Positions 39,569 through 48,726 of a DNA stretch of 64,000 nucleotides are shown here, one piece after another. The first letter of the stretch is position 1; every line of letters starts with the position of its first letter. Made by a program: the position numbers and the translations under genes. The notes under the pieces were generated by a model that saw only the letters and a program-made list of their open reading frames with translations, was not told the origin of the DNA and did not search any database. This stretch comes from Methylophaga marina (GTDB lineage: Bacteria; Pseudomonadota; Gammaproteobacteria; Nitrosococcales; Methylophagaceae): the NCBI RefSeq assembly GCF_030296755.1, contig NZ_AP027741.1, forward strand, positions 1,364,001-1,428,000. Reading direction: 5' to 3'.

Positions 39569-39919
39569 ATGGATAAAATTTTTCTTAACGACCTTAAAAT
39601 CGATACCATTATTGGTATTTACGACTGGGAAAGACACACCCAACAGACCCTGACTTTTGATCTCGAAATGGACTGGGATATTCGTAAAGCTGCGGAAACA
39701 GACGACATCAGTAACACTCTCGATTATGGTGCGATCGCCCAAAAAATTGTTAACTTTGTTAAAGCCAGTGACTATCAGCTCATTGAGACACTCGCTGAAG
39801 ATCTTACGCAGATGCTACTCACTGAATTTTCAATTCCAAAACTCAAGCTGACACTAAGCAAACCTGTCGCTCTTCATGGGCAAAACACCGCGCGGATTGT
39901 GATTGAACGAAGCAAATAA
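39569..39919 (+). CDS. folB: Dihydroneopterin aldolase
   Basis: 116 residues from the ATG at 39569 (MDKIFLNDLKIDTIIGIYDWER). The catalytic region IGIYDWERHTQQT and the later LDYGAIAQKI and LIETLAEDL match FolB; open frame continues upstream without a plausible start. It splits dihydroneopterin to hydroxymethyl-dihydropterin and glycolaldehyde. Its stop overlaps the folK start (TAATG). Confidence 0.95.
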   Translation: MDKIFLNDLKIDTIIGIYDWERHTQQTLTFDLEMDWDIRKAAETDDISNTLDYGAIAQKIVNFVKASDYQLIETLAEDLTQMLLTEFSIPKLKLTLSKPVALHGQNTARIVIERSK

Positions 39920-40425
39920 TGCACAAGAAAAGAAACGGCTACCTGCTTGGATTAGGCTGCAATATTGCGCCTTTTGAGAATTTTTCTCAGATTATTGCCC
40001 AGCTCTTGGCACATTTTGCGAGTTTTGATATCAGTCGGGTATTACACATTCCTCCAGTAGGAATGAACAGTCAGCATGACTTCCTTAATGCTGTAATTTT
40101 CATTGAGACTGATATATCGAAAGAAAGTCTGAAAGATATCTGTAACGACATAGAAACGACACTTGGACGAGATCGAGCAGATCCTGATCGCAAACATAAA
40201 GATCGACCTGCCGACTTAGATATTCTTTGCTCACTGACTGTACCGGATGACCTGAATACTCCTGCCAGACAAGTGACAGATGAGTATTTTCTTTACCCAT
40301 TAATCGACGAGTTGTTTTTATTCTTAGCTGACAAGCCCATTACGAAGAGCATTCAAAGTGGCACCGCTATCCAAGTGGGTCATTTATCGTTTGGAGAGTC
40401 GGCGACCACCATCCACCGCGATTGA
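39919..40425 (+). CDS. folK: Hydroxymethyl-dihydropterin pyrophosphokinase (HPPK)-like
   Basis: 168 residues. LLGLGCNIAPFENF matches the GSN-type start. The second motif reads GRDRADPDRKHKDRPADLDIL, a longer and more charged version of the standard R-x-x-x-x-R-x-x-D-x-D-I-L loop, so this is a divergent HPPK. It activates hydroxymethyl-dihydropterin for folate synthesis. In a methylotroph the same pterin pool may also feed other pterins, though tetrahydromethanopterin uses its own enzymes. Confidence 0.87.
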   Translation: MHKKRNGYLLGLGCNIAPFENFSQIIAQLLAHFASFDISRVLHIPPVGMNSQHDFLNAVIFIETDISKESLKDICNDIETTLGRDRADPDRKHKDRPADLDILCSLTVPDDLNTPARQVTDEYFLYPLIDELFLFLADKPITKSIQSGTAIQVGHLSFGESATTIHRD

Positions 40426-41103
40426 TACACCGGTCAGAAAAGGGTTATCTAACAAACTTCTTACCGCCAAAAAGACTGGTTCGGCGCCACCTTCACAGCC
40501 TAATGGGGTTTCAGACATCATCTGTTGCCTCACCTCATCAGAGTGTGACTCGGTGAATAGCACAGGCCCTGGAGCAACGGCATTGACTTTTATCATTGGC
40601 GCATATTTCTTAGCCAACACCAGCATCATATTATGAAGTCCAGCTTTAGTGGTGCCATAAGTATCAAAACGAGCGGTCGGATTTTCCACGTTGATATCGG
40701 TAATATGCACGATATCAGCAGGCTTGTTTTCATCTCCCTGAAACTTATTCTTCAAGCCTTCGTTGATAAGAAAAGGCGCCATCATGTGCACATAAAAAAA
40801 CTGTTCATACTGCTCAGCAGCCTCTGCTAAATCATCTGGTGTGGGTGAAAAAGAAGACGCATTATGGATAACGGCTCTTATAGACTCACAACGTTGTTGG
40901 CAATCCTCAATAAAGGTCATTATTGTTTCTGTCGAAGAAAAATCGGCCTGCACTGTTTCGATACCCAAGTCACGCATTTCTTGGACACCCGACGTCTCAG
41001 TACGATAATGTGCTAATACATTACAACCTTGTTCATGGAATCGTTTGGCCATATGCAAACCCACTCGACGACTCGTACCTGTCACCAATACAACCTGTTG
41101 CAA
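40384..41103 (-). CDS. FolM-like short-chain dehydrogenase (dihydromonapterin/dihydrofolate reductase type)
   Basis: 239 residues if it starts at the TTG at 41103, preceded by AAGGAG at the proper distance; a longer frame (to 41193) begins with residues unlike the family. TGTSRRVGLHMAKRF is the NADPH-binding start typical of FolM/pteridine reductase (Arg instead of the usual Gly-rich triad), and YGTTKAGL carries the catalytic Tyr-Lys. Convergent and overlapping (42 bases) with folK, consistent with a pterin role. A general SDR of unknown substrate is the alternative. Confidence 0.8.
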   Translation of the reverse strand: MQQVVLVTGTSRRVGLHMAKRFHEQGCNVLAHYRTETSGVQEMRDLGIETVQADFSSTETIMTFIEDCQQRCESIRAVIHNASSFSPTPDDLAEAAEQYEQFFYVHMMAPFLINEGLKNKFQGDENKPADIVHITDINVENPTARFDTYGTTKAGLHNMMLVLAKKYAPMIKVNAVAPGPVLFTESHSDEVRQQMMSETPLGCEGGAEPVFLAVRSLLDNPFLTGVSIAVDGGRRLSKR

Positions 41104-41116
41104 TTGCTGCTCCTTA

Positions 41117-42292
41117 ATGATGAATAATCCAGATACATTATCGACTGTTTCTCCCGAAGCGCAACAGCACAGTGATGCGTTAAAAGAAATCATAAAGACA
41201 CAGATCTATTCTCAAGCTGGTTCAATTCCTTTTTCTGATTATATGCAAGCTTGTCTGTATACCCCAGGCTATGGATACTACAGTGCAGGCAGTCATAAAC
41301 TGGGCAAGTATGGTGACTTCACTACAGCTCCAGAGATCAGTCATTTCTTTGGTTATAGTATTGCCACACATATACATGACGTGTTGGTACAGTTAACAAA
41401 AAAGCAGATACTCGAATTTGGGGCAGGATCGGGACAGCTGGCCGCCGATATCATGACTTATCTCAAAAGCCAGCACCAGTTACCTGAGTATTATTTCATT
41501 CTAGAAATCAGCGCAGATTTACGACAACGGCAACGGGCCTATCTGCAGCAACATATCCCTGAACTTATGGATCGCTTTATTTGGTTGGATAGCCTGCCAG
41601 AAAAGTTTGAAGGGGTTATTGTGGCCAATGAAGTATGTGATGCCATGCCAGTTAACCTTATAAAAATAAAAGATAATGAATTATTTGAACGTCATGTTGG
41701 CTGGAATAATAACGCGTTCGCATGGCAAGACAGGGCCATCACGAAAGCTGATCTTCAAAAACAAGCTGAGCGTATTCAATCCTTTATTTCAACTGAATAT
41801 TACGAGACTGAAATCAACTTAACAGCACAGCAATGGCTACAAACTACGGCTCAATCACTAAAAGCCGGCGCCATCTTTATTATTGACTATGGTTATAGCT
41901 TTACAGAGTTCTACCGCGAAGAAAGAGAGCAGGGGACCTTATGTTGCTATTTTCGTCATCAAATCAATGATGACCCATTCTTTTTACCTGGGCTGCAAGA
42001 CATCACGACACACACTGAGTTCTCAACTCTTGCTGACATTGCTTTGGAACAAGATATGGATGTCGCCGGATTCCATGAACAAAGTGATTTTCTAATAGCA
42101 GGCGATATCACCTCAATTGCGGCGAAGTGCCATAGTGAAATGACATCAGCTGACTGGCTACAACAAAGTGCGGCTTTAAAGCAGTTATTGATGCCAGGTC
42201 AAATGGGACAGCAATTTAAAGTCTTGAGTCTGATAAAGAACATTAATTCACTGCCACGACTTTCAGTAAGTGACAGGCGCTATCAACTCTAA
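41117..42292 (+). CDS. MidA/NDUFAF7-family SAM-dependent methyltransferase
   Basis: 391 residues from the ATG at 41117. Motifs: YTPGYGYYSAG, GDFTTAPEISHFFG and the SAM-binding LEFGAGSGQLAADI, then ANEVCDAMPVNL, all as in the family of NDUFAF7, the arginine methyltransferase of mitochondrial complex I assembly. Bacterial function is not established. It starts only about 13 bases from the start of the divergent folM-like gene, so promoters must overlap coding sequence. Followed by a bidirectional terminator. Confidence 0.9.
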   Translation: MMNNPDTLSTVSPEAQQHSDALKEIIKTQIYSQAGSIPFSDYMQACLYTPGYGYYSAGSHKLGKYGDFTTAPEISHFFGYSIATHIHDVLVQLTKKQILEFGAGSGQLAADIMTYLKSQHQLPEYYFILEISADLRQRQRAYLQQHIPELMDRFIWLDSLPEKFEGVIVANEVCDAMPVNLIKIKDNELFERHVGWNNNAFAWQDRAITKADLQKQAERIQSFISTEYYETEINLTAQQWLQTTAQSLKAGAIFIIDYGYSFTEFYREEREQGTLCCYFRHQINDDPFFLPGLQDITTHTEFSTLADIALEQDMDVAGFHEQSDFLIAGDITSIAAKCHSEMTSADWLQQSAALKQLLMPGQMGQQFKVLSLIKNINSLPRLSVSDRRYQL

Positions 42293-42303
42293 AAAACAGG
42301 CAC

Positions 42304-42329
42304 AAAAAAAGGGGCACAAGGCCCCTTTT
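42304..42329. terminator. Bidirectional terminator
   Basis: AAAAGGGGC and GCCCCTTTT around a five-base loop (ACAAG), between the convergent MidA-type gene and the lipoprotein gene; on the minus strand the T tract has seven bases. Confidence 0.88.
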
Positions 42330-42353
42330 ATAGTAGAAAATGAACCGCTGGAA

Positions 42354-43223
42354 TTATTTCTTCAGCGCTTCCAGTTCTTTTTGTAACTTATCCATTTTTT
42401 CACTCATATCAAATAATACTTCTTTGATATTAGCCATATCATCGCGAAGATTGCTGGTTTCTTGCTTATTACGCGCAATATCTTCTTTCAACTCTGGGCT
42501 GATGAGTGCATCTTTTGAATCAGCTTGACGTTCTGCAACGGTTTGTAAGACTGTAGGAATATCAATCTCAATCCAGTCTGTTCTTTCTTTACCCGTCTCA
42601 GGATCAATGTGATATGACATACCATTATCAAGAGCAACTCTTACAGCAGGTTCTGAGTCAAACTTTCTTGTACCAGGCAGCAAAGGATTAACACGGCGGT
42701 CAATTTCCTGACCTGTGTATTGATCTTTGTCACGATAATCTTCATGCAACAAACCGAAGATGATGTTTAAACGTCCACCACTCATGAAAACACGACCACT
42801 ATCACTTTGACGCTCTTTCGCAATCATGCCCTGATGCACACCAAGGGTCACGAAAGTCACATCTTCATTTGGCTGCGCACGGCTCAATCCGTTCGCTAAG
42901 CCATTACTCAGAATTTGTAACTCTGCAGGTGAAAACAAGGGGTTTTGGCGTTGGTTGAACAGTACTTTTTCATTTACATAAAGAGACTCTAAAACCGTAC
43001 GCATTGTATCTGGAGATATTGAGTAAGGATGGTCGTTAGCCACACCCGGCACATCACGATCGACAATTTTAACGTACTGCAAACCTGTTTCAAATAAGGT
43101 TTTTCCCTCTGTAGAAATTTCTACTTCATCAGATTTTTTCAGTGGGTTACCACAACCACTCAGCCCCAGGCTCAGGGCTAAAGCAACGGTCACTGCCGTG
43201 CTGTACTTCACAATGCCTCGCAT
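42354..43223 (-). CDS. Lipoprotein of unknown function with C-terminal coiled coil
   Basis: 289 residues. Signal peptide and lipobox LSGC, a globular middle part (about 35-240), and a strongly heptad-patterned C-terminus (NLRDDMANIKEVLFDMSEKMDKLQKELEALKK region). I do not recognise the family. It lies 15 bases downstream of gpsA in the same direction and is probably the last gene of that operon. The coiled coil suggests oligomerisation at the outer membrane. Confidence 0.75.
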   Translation of the reverse strand: MRGIVKYSTAVTVALALSLGLSGCGNPLKKSDEVEISTEGKTLFETGLQYVKIVDRDVPGVANDHPYSISPDTMRTVLESLYVNEKVLFNQRQNPLFSPAELQILSNGLANGLSRAQPNEDVTFVTLGVHQGMIAKERQSDSGRVFMSGGRLNIIFGLLHEDYRDKDQYTGQEIDRRVNPLLPGTRKFDSEPAVRVALDNGMSYHIDPETGKERTDWIEIDIPTVLQTVAERQADSKDALISPELKEDIARNKQETSNLRDDMANIKEVLFDMSEKMDKLQKELEALKK

Positions 43224-43238
43224 AGATTCTTCCTCGTT

Positions 43239-44279
43239 TTAGTTAACCCGTTTATTAGCGGGAGGTGTGAGTTCTGCTTTTTGTTCTCTGCATAACAACG
43301 TCTGAACGGATTCTCGTGGATCGTACCCTTCAAACAAAATTTTGCATACTTGTTCCACTATCGGCATTTCAATTTTAGCTTGTCGAGCTCTTATCATGAC
43401 CTCTTTGGCAGCATGCATGCCTTCTACCGTTTTACCTACAGCTTGAACAGCATCTTCAACACTGAGTCCTCTTCCTATCGCCAAACCTAATTGGCGGTTA
43501 CGACTTTGGTCATCCGTACAGGTTAAAATTAAATCACCAATTCCAGACAAGCCAAACAGTGTTTCAGTTTCAGCCCCTAGTGCTGCGGCTAAACGTCTTA
43601 TCTCCGCCATACCTCGTGTAATCAATGCTGCTCGGGCATTAGCCCCAAAGCCTAAACCATCAGAAATACCTGCGCTGATCGCTAATACATTTTTCACTGT
43701 GCCGCCAATCTGTACTCCCAGCACATCATAAGTTGTGTACACACGTAGTGTCGAAGAGTGAAATAGTCCCGCCAATTGCTCAGCAAAATGCCCCTCTTCC
43801 GACGCGACAGTAAAGGCAGTAGGAAGATTAGCGGCAACTTCTGCAGCAAAGGATGGACCGGATATGACAGCCAAAGGATGACTTTCACCTAATACCGAAC
43901 GAGCAACATCATAGAGCAACTCACCCGTATCTGGAGCCAACCCTTTGGTCGCCCAACTAACTGGCGTTGTCTCTCCAAGCCTTGGCTTGATCATATGCAA
44001 GCTTTCAACAAACGCTTTACTGGGAACAGAAACTAGTACATGTCGACAATCACGTATGGCTGTATCGAGATCATCAACAACGGATAAGGCCTCAGGAAAA
44101 GCTTGACCTGGTAAATAACGCGTATTCTCACGCGACGACGTCATCTCCGAACGATGTTGTTTATCACGTCCCCATAACCAGGTCTGATAACCATTTCTGG
44201 CCATCGCCATCGCCAATGCCGTTCCCCAGGCACCGGCACCTATAACTAATGTTGGTGTTAAATTGGCCTGTTCTGCCAC
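43239..44279 (-). CDS. gpsA: Glycerol-3-phosphate dehydrogenase [NAD(P)+]
   Basis: 346 residues. GAGAWGTALAMAMARNG is the NAD(P)-binding start; SWATKGLAPDTGELLYD, SGPSFAAEVAANLPTA and the catalytic Lys in GTVKNVLAISAG follow, with NRQLGLAIG and VEGMHAAKEV in the helical C-terminal domain. It reduces dihydroxyacetone phosphate to glycerol-3-phosphate for lipids, the substrate of PlsY. secB lies 16 bases upstream, as in most gammaproteobacteria. Confidence 0.97.
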   Translation of the reverse strand: MAEQANLTPTLVIGAGAWGTALAMAMARNGYQTWLWGRDKQHRSEMTSSRENTRYLPGQAFPEALSVVDDLDTAIRDCRHVLVSVPSKAFVESLHMIKPRLGETTPVSWATKGLAPDTGELLYDVARSVLGESHPLAVISGPSFAAEVAANLPTAFTVASEEGHFAEQLAGLFHSSTLRVYTTYDVLGVQIGGTVKNVLAISAGISDGLGFGANARAALITRGMAEIRRLAAALGAETETLFGLSGIGDLILTCTDDQSRNRQLGLAIGRGLSVEDAVQAVGKTVEGMHAAKEVMIRARQAKIEMPIVEQVCKILFEGYDPRESVQTLLCREQKAELTPPANKRVN

Positions 44280-44295
44280 AGCCGCTACCCAAGTC

Positions 44296-44787
44296 TTAGT
44301 GAGTGGTGTTTGATTTTGCTTCGCGGGCTTGTCTTTCTACCTGTTCTTTCTGGTGCAAGTACATCGCATCAAAATTGACTGGCGCTAAGACAAGTTGTGG
44401 GAAGCCACCTTTGGTCACCAGATCAGAAACGACTTCTCTGACGAAAGGGAAAAGGGTATTCGGACAATAGCTGCCGACTAATGGTCCCATTTCTTCAGTG
44501 GTGTAGCCCGTTAAAGTAAAAATACCAGCTTGTTTGACTTCAACAAGAAATGCCGTCTTATCACCTACTTTTGCTGTGACAGTAACTGACAAAATAATTT
44601 CATGTGTATCATCGTCGATACGGTTGTATTCATTACCTAGCTGCAAATCCAATTGCGGACGCCATTCCTCACGGAAAATTTCTGGTGAATTAGGTGATTC
44701 AAAAGACACATCTTTTGTGTAAATTTTTTGAATCACAAAACGTGGTTTTTGCTGCTCTTCACCTGCTGCTGTATTTTCTTCAGCCAT
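44296..44787 (-). CDS. secB: Protein-export chaperone SecB
   Basis: 163 residues. IQKIYTKDVSFESPNSP at the start and GSYCPNTLFPFVREVVSDL, FPQLVLAPVNF later are the SecB signature. A tetrameric cytosolic chaperone that hands unfolded exported proteins to SecA. Upstream grxC and downstream gpsA match the conserved order. Confidence 0.97.
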   Translation of the reverse strand: MAEENTAAGEEQQKPRFVIQKIYTKDVSFESPNSPEIFREEWRPQLDLQLGNEYNRIDDDTHEIILSVTVTAKVGDKTAFLVEVKQAGIFTLTGYTTEEMGPLVGSYCPNTLFPFVREVVSDLVTKGGFPQLVLAPVNFDAMYLHQKEQVERQAREAKSNTTH

Positions 44788-44804
44788 CTCTATTCCTTCT
44801 TGTT

Positions 44805-45062
44805 TTAAGATTGCGCCAGGAGGCTATCTAACTCTTTGCTGCGATCAATCGCAACTAAATCAGTGTAGCCGCCTATGGCTTTATTATTGATAAATATCTG
44901 TGGCACGGTTCTTTGTTGGCTCTTTTTCATCATCTCTTCTCTTTTAGAGGGATCAAGATCCACACGAATTTCGTCGTACTTAACACCTTTACGCTCCAGC
45001 AGTTGCTTTGCCATCACACAGTAGGGACAGTGAGCGGAAGAATAAACGATTACTTTTGCCAC
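44805..45062 (-). CDS. grxC: Glutaredoxin 3
   Basis: 85 residues. Active site HCPYC (Cys12 and Cys15), GSH-binding TVPQIFINNKAIGGYTD. A cytosolic dithiol glutaredoxin. 17-base gap to secB. Confidence 0.95.
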   Translation of the reverse strand: MAKVIVYSSAHCPYCVMAKQLLERKGVKYDEIRVDLDPSKREEMMKKSQQRTVPQIFINNKAIGGYTDLVAIDRSKELDSLLAQS

Positions 45063-45088
45063 AATAAAAATCCTGCCATTTTGTTTAA

Positions 45089-45508
45089 TTAACTAAAGAG
45101 GGGTAATTTTGCCTCTTTCCATCCATTAATGCCGCCAGTCATCACATAGACTTCTTCGAAGTCATTCGATTTGAACTTTTTAGCAGCATTTTTTGCACGC
45201 TGACCACTTGCACATACAATGACTAATGGCTGCGATTTATTTTTTAGCTTACTGATTTCTTCATCCAACTTGGAGAGTGGGAGGTTTACTGAGTCAGCAA
45301 TATGCCCTTTTTCAAACTCTTCCGGTTCACGCACATCAACAAACTTACCTTTGTACTGATTGACTAGTCGGACTGACTGGTTCACATCAAGCGGATGTAA
45401 TCCTGTCAGTTTACGATTAATTGCATCGGAAAAAACTAACCAAGCTAATACAATCCATGCCGTGCTTAAAATCCAATGATTAACAATAAACTCGCCCAAA
45501 TTTTCCAT
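45089..45508 (-). CDS. Rhodanese-like membrane-anchored protein (YibN type)
   Basis: 139 residues: one N-terminal membrane segment (WILSTAWIVLAWLVF) then a rhodanese domain with active-site loop CASGQRA and VDVREPEEFEKGHI. Typical of YibN, found upstream of grxC-secB-gpsA. May carry sulfane sulfur; physiological role unproven. Confidence 0.92.
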   Translation of the reverse strand: MENLGEFIVNHWILSTAWIVLAWLVFSDAINRKLTGLHPLDVNQSVRLVNQYKGKFVDVREPEEFEKGHIADSVNLPLSKLDEEISKLKNKSQPLVIVCASGQRAKNAAKKFKSNDFEEVYVMTGGINGWKEAKLPLFS

Positions 45509-45538
45509 ATCAACCCTTAAAGCTGTCTTAAAATTAGA

Positions 45539-45841
45539 TTAATTTTTTGCAGAACAGAATACTTCACGCATCATCTCAATCAAACGAAGCGTTCGTTCAT
45601 CGTTTACACGATAATAAATGCGATTAGCGTCACGACGAGACATGAGAATCTCTTTTTCACGCAATTTTGCCAAATGCTGGGAGACGTTACTTTGTGTCGT
45701 GCCAACATGCTCTACGATATCCTGAACGGATAATTCATTTTCTCCAATCGCGCAGAGAATCTTCAAACGAAGAGGATGAGACATCGCTTTCAGTGCAAAT
45801 GCAGCACGCTCGATATCATTATCAATCGCGATAGAATCCAT
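45539..45841 (-). CDS. ArsR/SmtB-family transcriptional regulator
   Basis: 100 residues from the ATG at 45841: AFALKAMSHPLRLKILCAIGENELSVQDIVEHVGTTQSNVSQHLAKLREKEIL is the winged helix of the family. No Cys pair of metal sensors is seen in the DNA-binding helix. The open frame runs upstream to 45976 (145 residues); that extension is Cys-containing but unlike the family, so I chose the shorter version, without a strong ribosome site either way. Divergent from gpmI; 30 bases before the rhodanese gene. Confidence 0.82.
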   Translation of the reverse strand: MDSIAIDNDIERAAFALKAMSHPLRLKILCAIGENELSVQDIVEHVGTTQSNVSQHLAKLREKEILMSRRDANRIYYRVNDERTLRLIEMMREVFCSAKN

Positions 45842-45995
45842 GTTTAAAGCTTGTGCCACAATTTTGCCCGTCAGTACCCGTGACTGTATTTCATCACAAA
45901 ACACCATATAATACACGGCATCAATTCTTAATGACATACAAGACAACGGTGAGTCAGCAGAGAGCCAGACCACCATTCGTTTTAAGGACTAATCA

Positions 45996-47526
45996 ATGAC
46001 TCAAACACACAGACCTCTGGCGCTCATCATCTTCGATGGATGGGGCTATAGCGAATCCGCAGAAAACAATGCTATTCTCGCAGCAGATACCCCAAACTGG
46101 GATAATATGTGGAAAAACTATCCACACACATTAATCAATGCCTCAGGAGAGGGTGTTGGGCTGCCTGGCGATCAGATGGGTAATTCTGAAGTCGGTCATT
46201 TGAATTTAGGCGCGGGGCGCGTGGTTTATCAGGAATTTACCCGTATTAGTCTGGCAATCAAGAATGGTGAGTTTTTTAACAATCGTGTTTTGATTGATGC
46301 CGTAGAAAAAGCAAAAAAACGGATAACGCGGTACATATCTTTGGCTTACTGTCTGATGGTGGTGTTCACAGTCACGAACAACATCTTCATGCGATGGTCG
46401 AACTAGCCGCGAAGCAGGGTGCTAAAAACATTTACGTCCATGCCTTCCTCGATGGACGCGATACACCGCCGAAAAGCGCTCACACGGCTATTGAAAAACT
46501 TGAGGACAGTTTTAAAACATCAGGCGCCGGAAGACTTGCTACAGTTATCGGTCGATTCTACGCCATGGACAGGGATAATCGCTGGAATCGTGTCGAAGAA
46601 GCTTATCAACTCATCACTGAAGGTAAGGGTCAGTATCAGGCAGCAACAGGCATCGAAGCCCTGCAGGCGGCTTATGAACGAGAAGAGACCGATGAGTTTG
46701 TTAAAGCCACTACCATTGGCGATCCAGTGAAAGTGAATGATGGTGACAGCATCATCTTTATGAACTTCCGTTCAGATCGTGCCCGCGAATTGACAGAATG
46801 TTTCATCAACCCTGAATTTTCAGGTTTTACACGACCACGACACATCGAAATAGCAGATTTTGTCACACTAACAGAATACAAAAAAGACTTTACCGCACCT
46901 ATCGCCTTCCCCACAGAAAAGTTACATAACATCTTGGGGGAATATTTATCGGCTCAGGGTAAAACTCAACTACGTATTGCCGAAACAGAAAAATACGCAC
47001 ATGTGACTTTTTCTTCAACGGTGGTCAGGATGCGCCTTATGAGGGTGAGGACCGTATACTCATCCCATCACCTAAAGTGGATACCTATGATCAACAACCT
47101 GAAATGAATGCACCCGAAGTCACTGAAAAACTGGTCGAAGCCATTAACAGCGAAAAATACGATGTCATCATCTGTAACTTCGCCAACGCTGACATGGTAG
47201 GCCATACCGGTAATTTTGCTGCAGCGGTAAAGGCCATTGAAACACTGGATGTCAGTTTAGGTAAAATCTGGTCAGCAATAGAAAAAGTCGGCGGTGAAAT
47301 GCTGGTAACCGCTGATCATGGAAACGCCGAGCGCATGGTCAATCATGAGACGGGGCAGCCTCACACCGCCCATACAAACAACGTTGTTCCGTTATTATTC
47401 GCGGGTCGTGAAGCCGACTGTGTTGATGGGGGCACTTTGTCTGATATCGCACCAACGATGTTGTCTTTGATGGGGCTGACAATCCCTGATGAAATGAATA
47501 AAAAACGATTAGTTCTGCCCAAGTAA
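45996..47526 (+). CDS. gpmI: 2,3-bisphosphoglycerate-independent phosphoglycerate mutase (two frameshifts)
   Basis: About 510 residues after repair, the family length. Motifs: [10 protein letters not shown] (metal site), [16 protein letters not shown] with the catalytic Ser, DGRDTPP, and the C-terminal [11 protein letters not shown]. Two breaks: a seven-A run (46313-46319), where one more A gives [18 protein letters not shown], and a five-T run (47008-47012), where one more T gives [18 protein letters not shown]. Glycolysis/gluconeogenesis enzyme with two manganese ions. envC follows 8 bases after the stop. Confidence 0.95.
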
Positions 47527-47534
47527 ACAAAAAC

Positions 47535-48700
47535 GTGACATTAAAGATCTTACTGGCGAGCTTAAGTCTGCTGATCTGTTTCAGTGTTCATGCTGAGACA
47601 GATTCAGCGTCACGCTTAGATGACGTTCGTGATGAAATAAAATCCCTAAATAGCGATCTCTCGGCAAAGAAGGCTGACAGGGAAGCTCTGTTCGAGAAAT
47701 TAAAAAAACAGAGCCGACAAGTTTCTGAACTGAACAAACAGCTGCGAAATATCGAAACCCAAATAGACAATAAACATAAAGAGGTTGAGGCCTTACGTCA
47801 GGAAATGGGCATTAAAGAAAAAGAACAAAAACAACAACTAGATGCCCTTTATAGTCAGATACGCACCGCTTTTATTCATGCCGAACCCAGTTATCTTGAA
47901 CTCTTACTTAATCAGAAAGATATTTCTACTCTGAGTCGAGGCAGTACGTATTTTCGCTATTTCCATCAGGCCAGACAGCAAGAGCTACATAATATTCACC
48001 AACTGCTAACCAAGCTTAACAATGAGCAACGTGAAGTATTGCTTGCTCAACAGTCACTGGAAAACATGCTAACTCAACAGCGTTCTAAGCAAACTGAGCT
48101 TCAGCAACAAACCGAACAAAGAAAAGCGACATTGGTCGCGCTAGATAAAAGCATCTCCAGCCAAGATAGTCGTTTAGCCTCTTTAAAAGAAGAAGAAAAA
48201 ACCTACAACAGCTACTCAATTCACTGAGTAAAAAGTCTACACCAACACCACCGGCACCCAAGCCAGGCAAGAAACTCACGGCTGTGAAACCAAACACACC
48301 TTTTTCACGTCTGACAGGTAAACTAGATTGGCCAGTGAGTGGAAAAATACTTGCCCGCTATGGTAGCTCGAGAAATCTTGGTAAACTCAAGTGGCAAGGT
48401 ATCGTCATTGCGTCACCAACTGGAAATGATGTCAAAGCCACAGCAGCCGGCACCGTTGTCTTTGCTGACTGGTTGAGAGGGTTTGGTCTGTTAATCATCA
48501 TTGATCACGGTGATAAATACATGACCCTCTATGGCAACAATGAATCACTACTGAGAGATGTCGGTGAATATGTTAAGGCCGGCGATGTTATAGCACAGTC
48601 AGGCGAACAAGGAATTCGCGGCCTTTCCGGCCTATATTTTGAAATTCGTCACCGAGGCAGCCCAACAAATCCATTAAAATGGTTGGGAAAACAAGGCTGA
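47535..48700 (+). CDS. envC: EnvC-type murein hydrolase activator (frameshifted)
   Basis: About 388 residues after repair: signal peptide, a long coiled coil (about 25-235), a proline-rich linker and a C-terminal LytM/M23 domain. The domain lacks the H-x3-D metal motif and has LYFEIRHRG where the HxH motif would be, so it is catalytically dead, as in EnvC activators of amidases. The frame breaks in a six-A run (48196-48201); adding one base gives EEEKNLQQLLNSLSKK. Start is GTG at 47535; no ATG fits. Cell-division and envelope role is the family expectation. Confidence 0.9.
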
Positions 48701-48726
48701 CAAGTCTTATCGATTAAGGAAGGAAT

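Noticed and set aside
46394..47107. Three separate genes in the gpmI region
   Set aside because: All three frames are segments of one phosphoglycerate mutase, with two homopolymer breaks.
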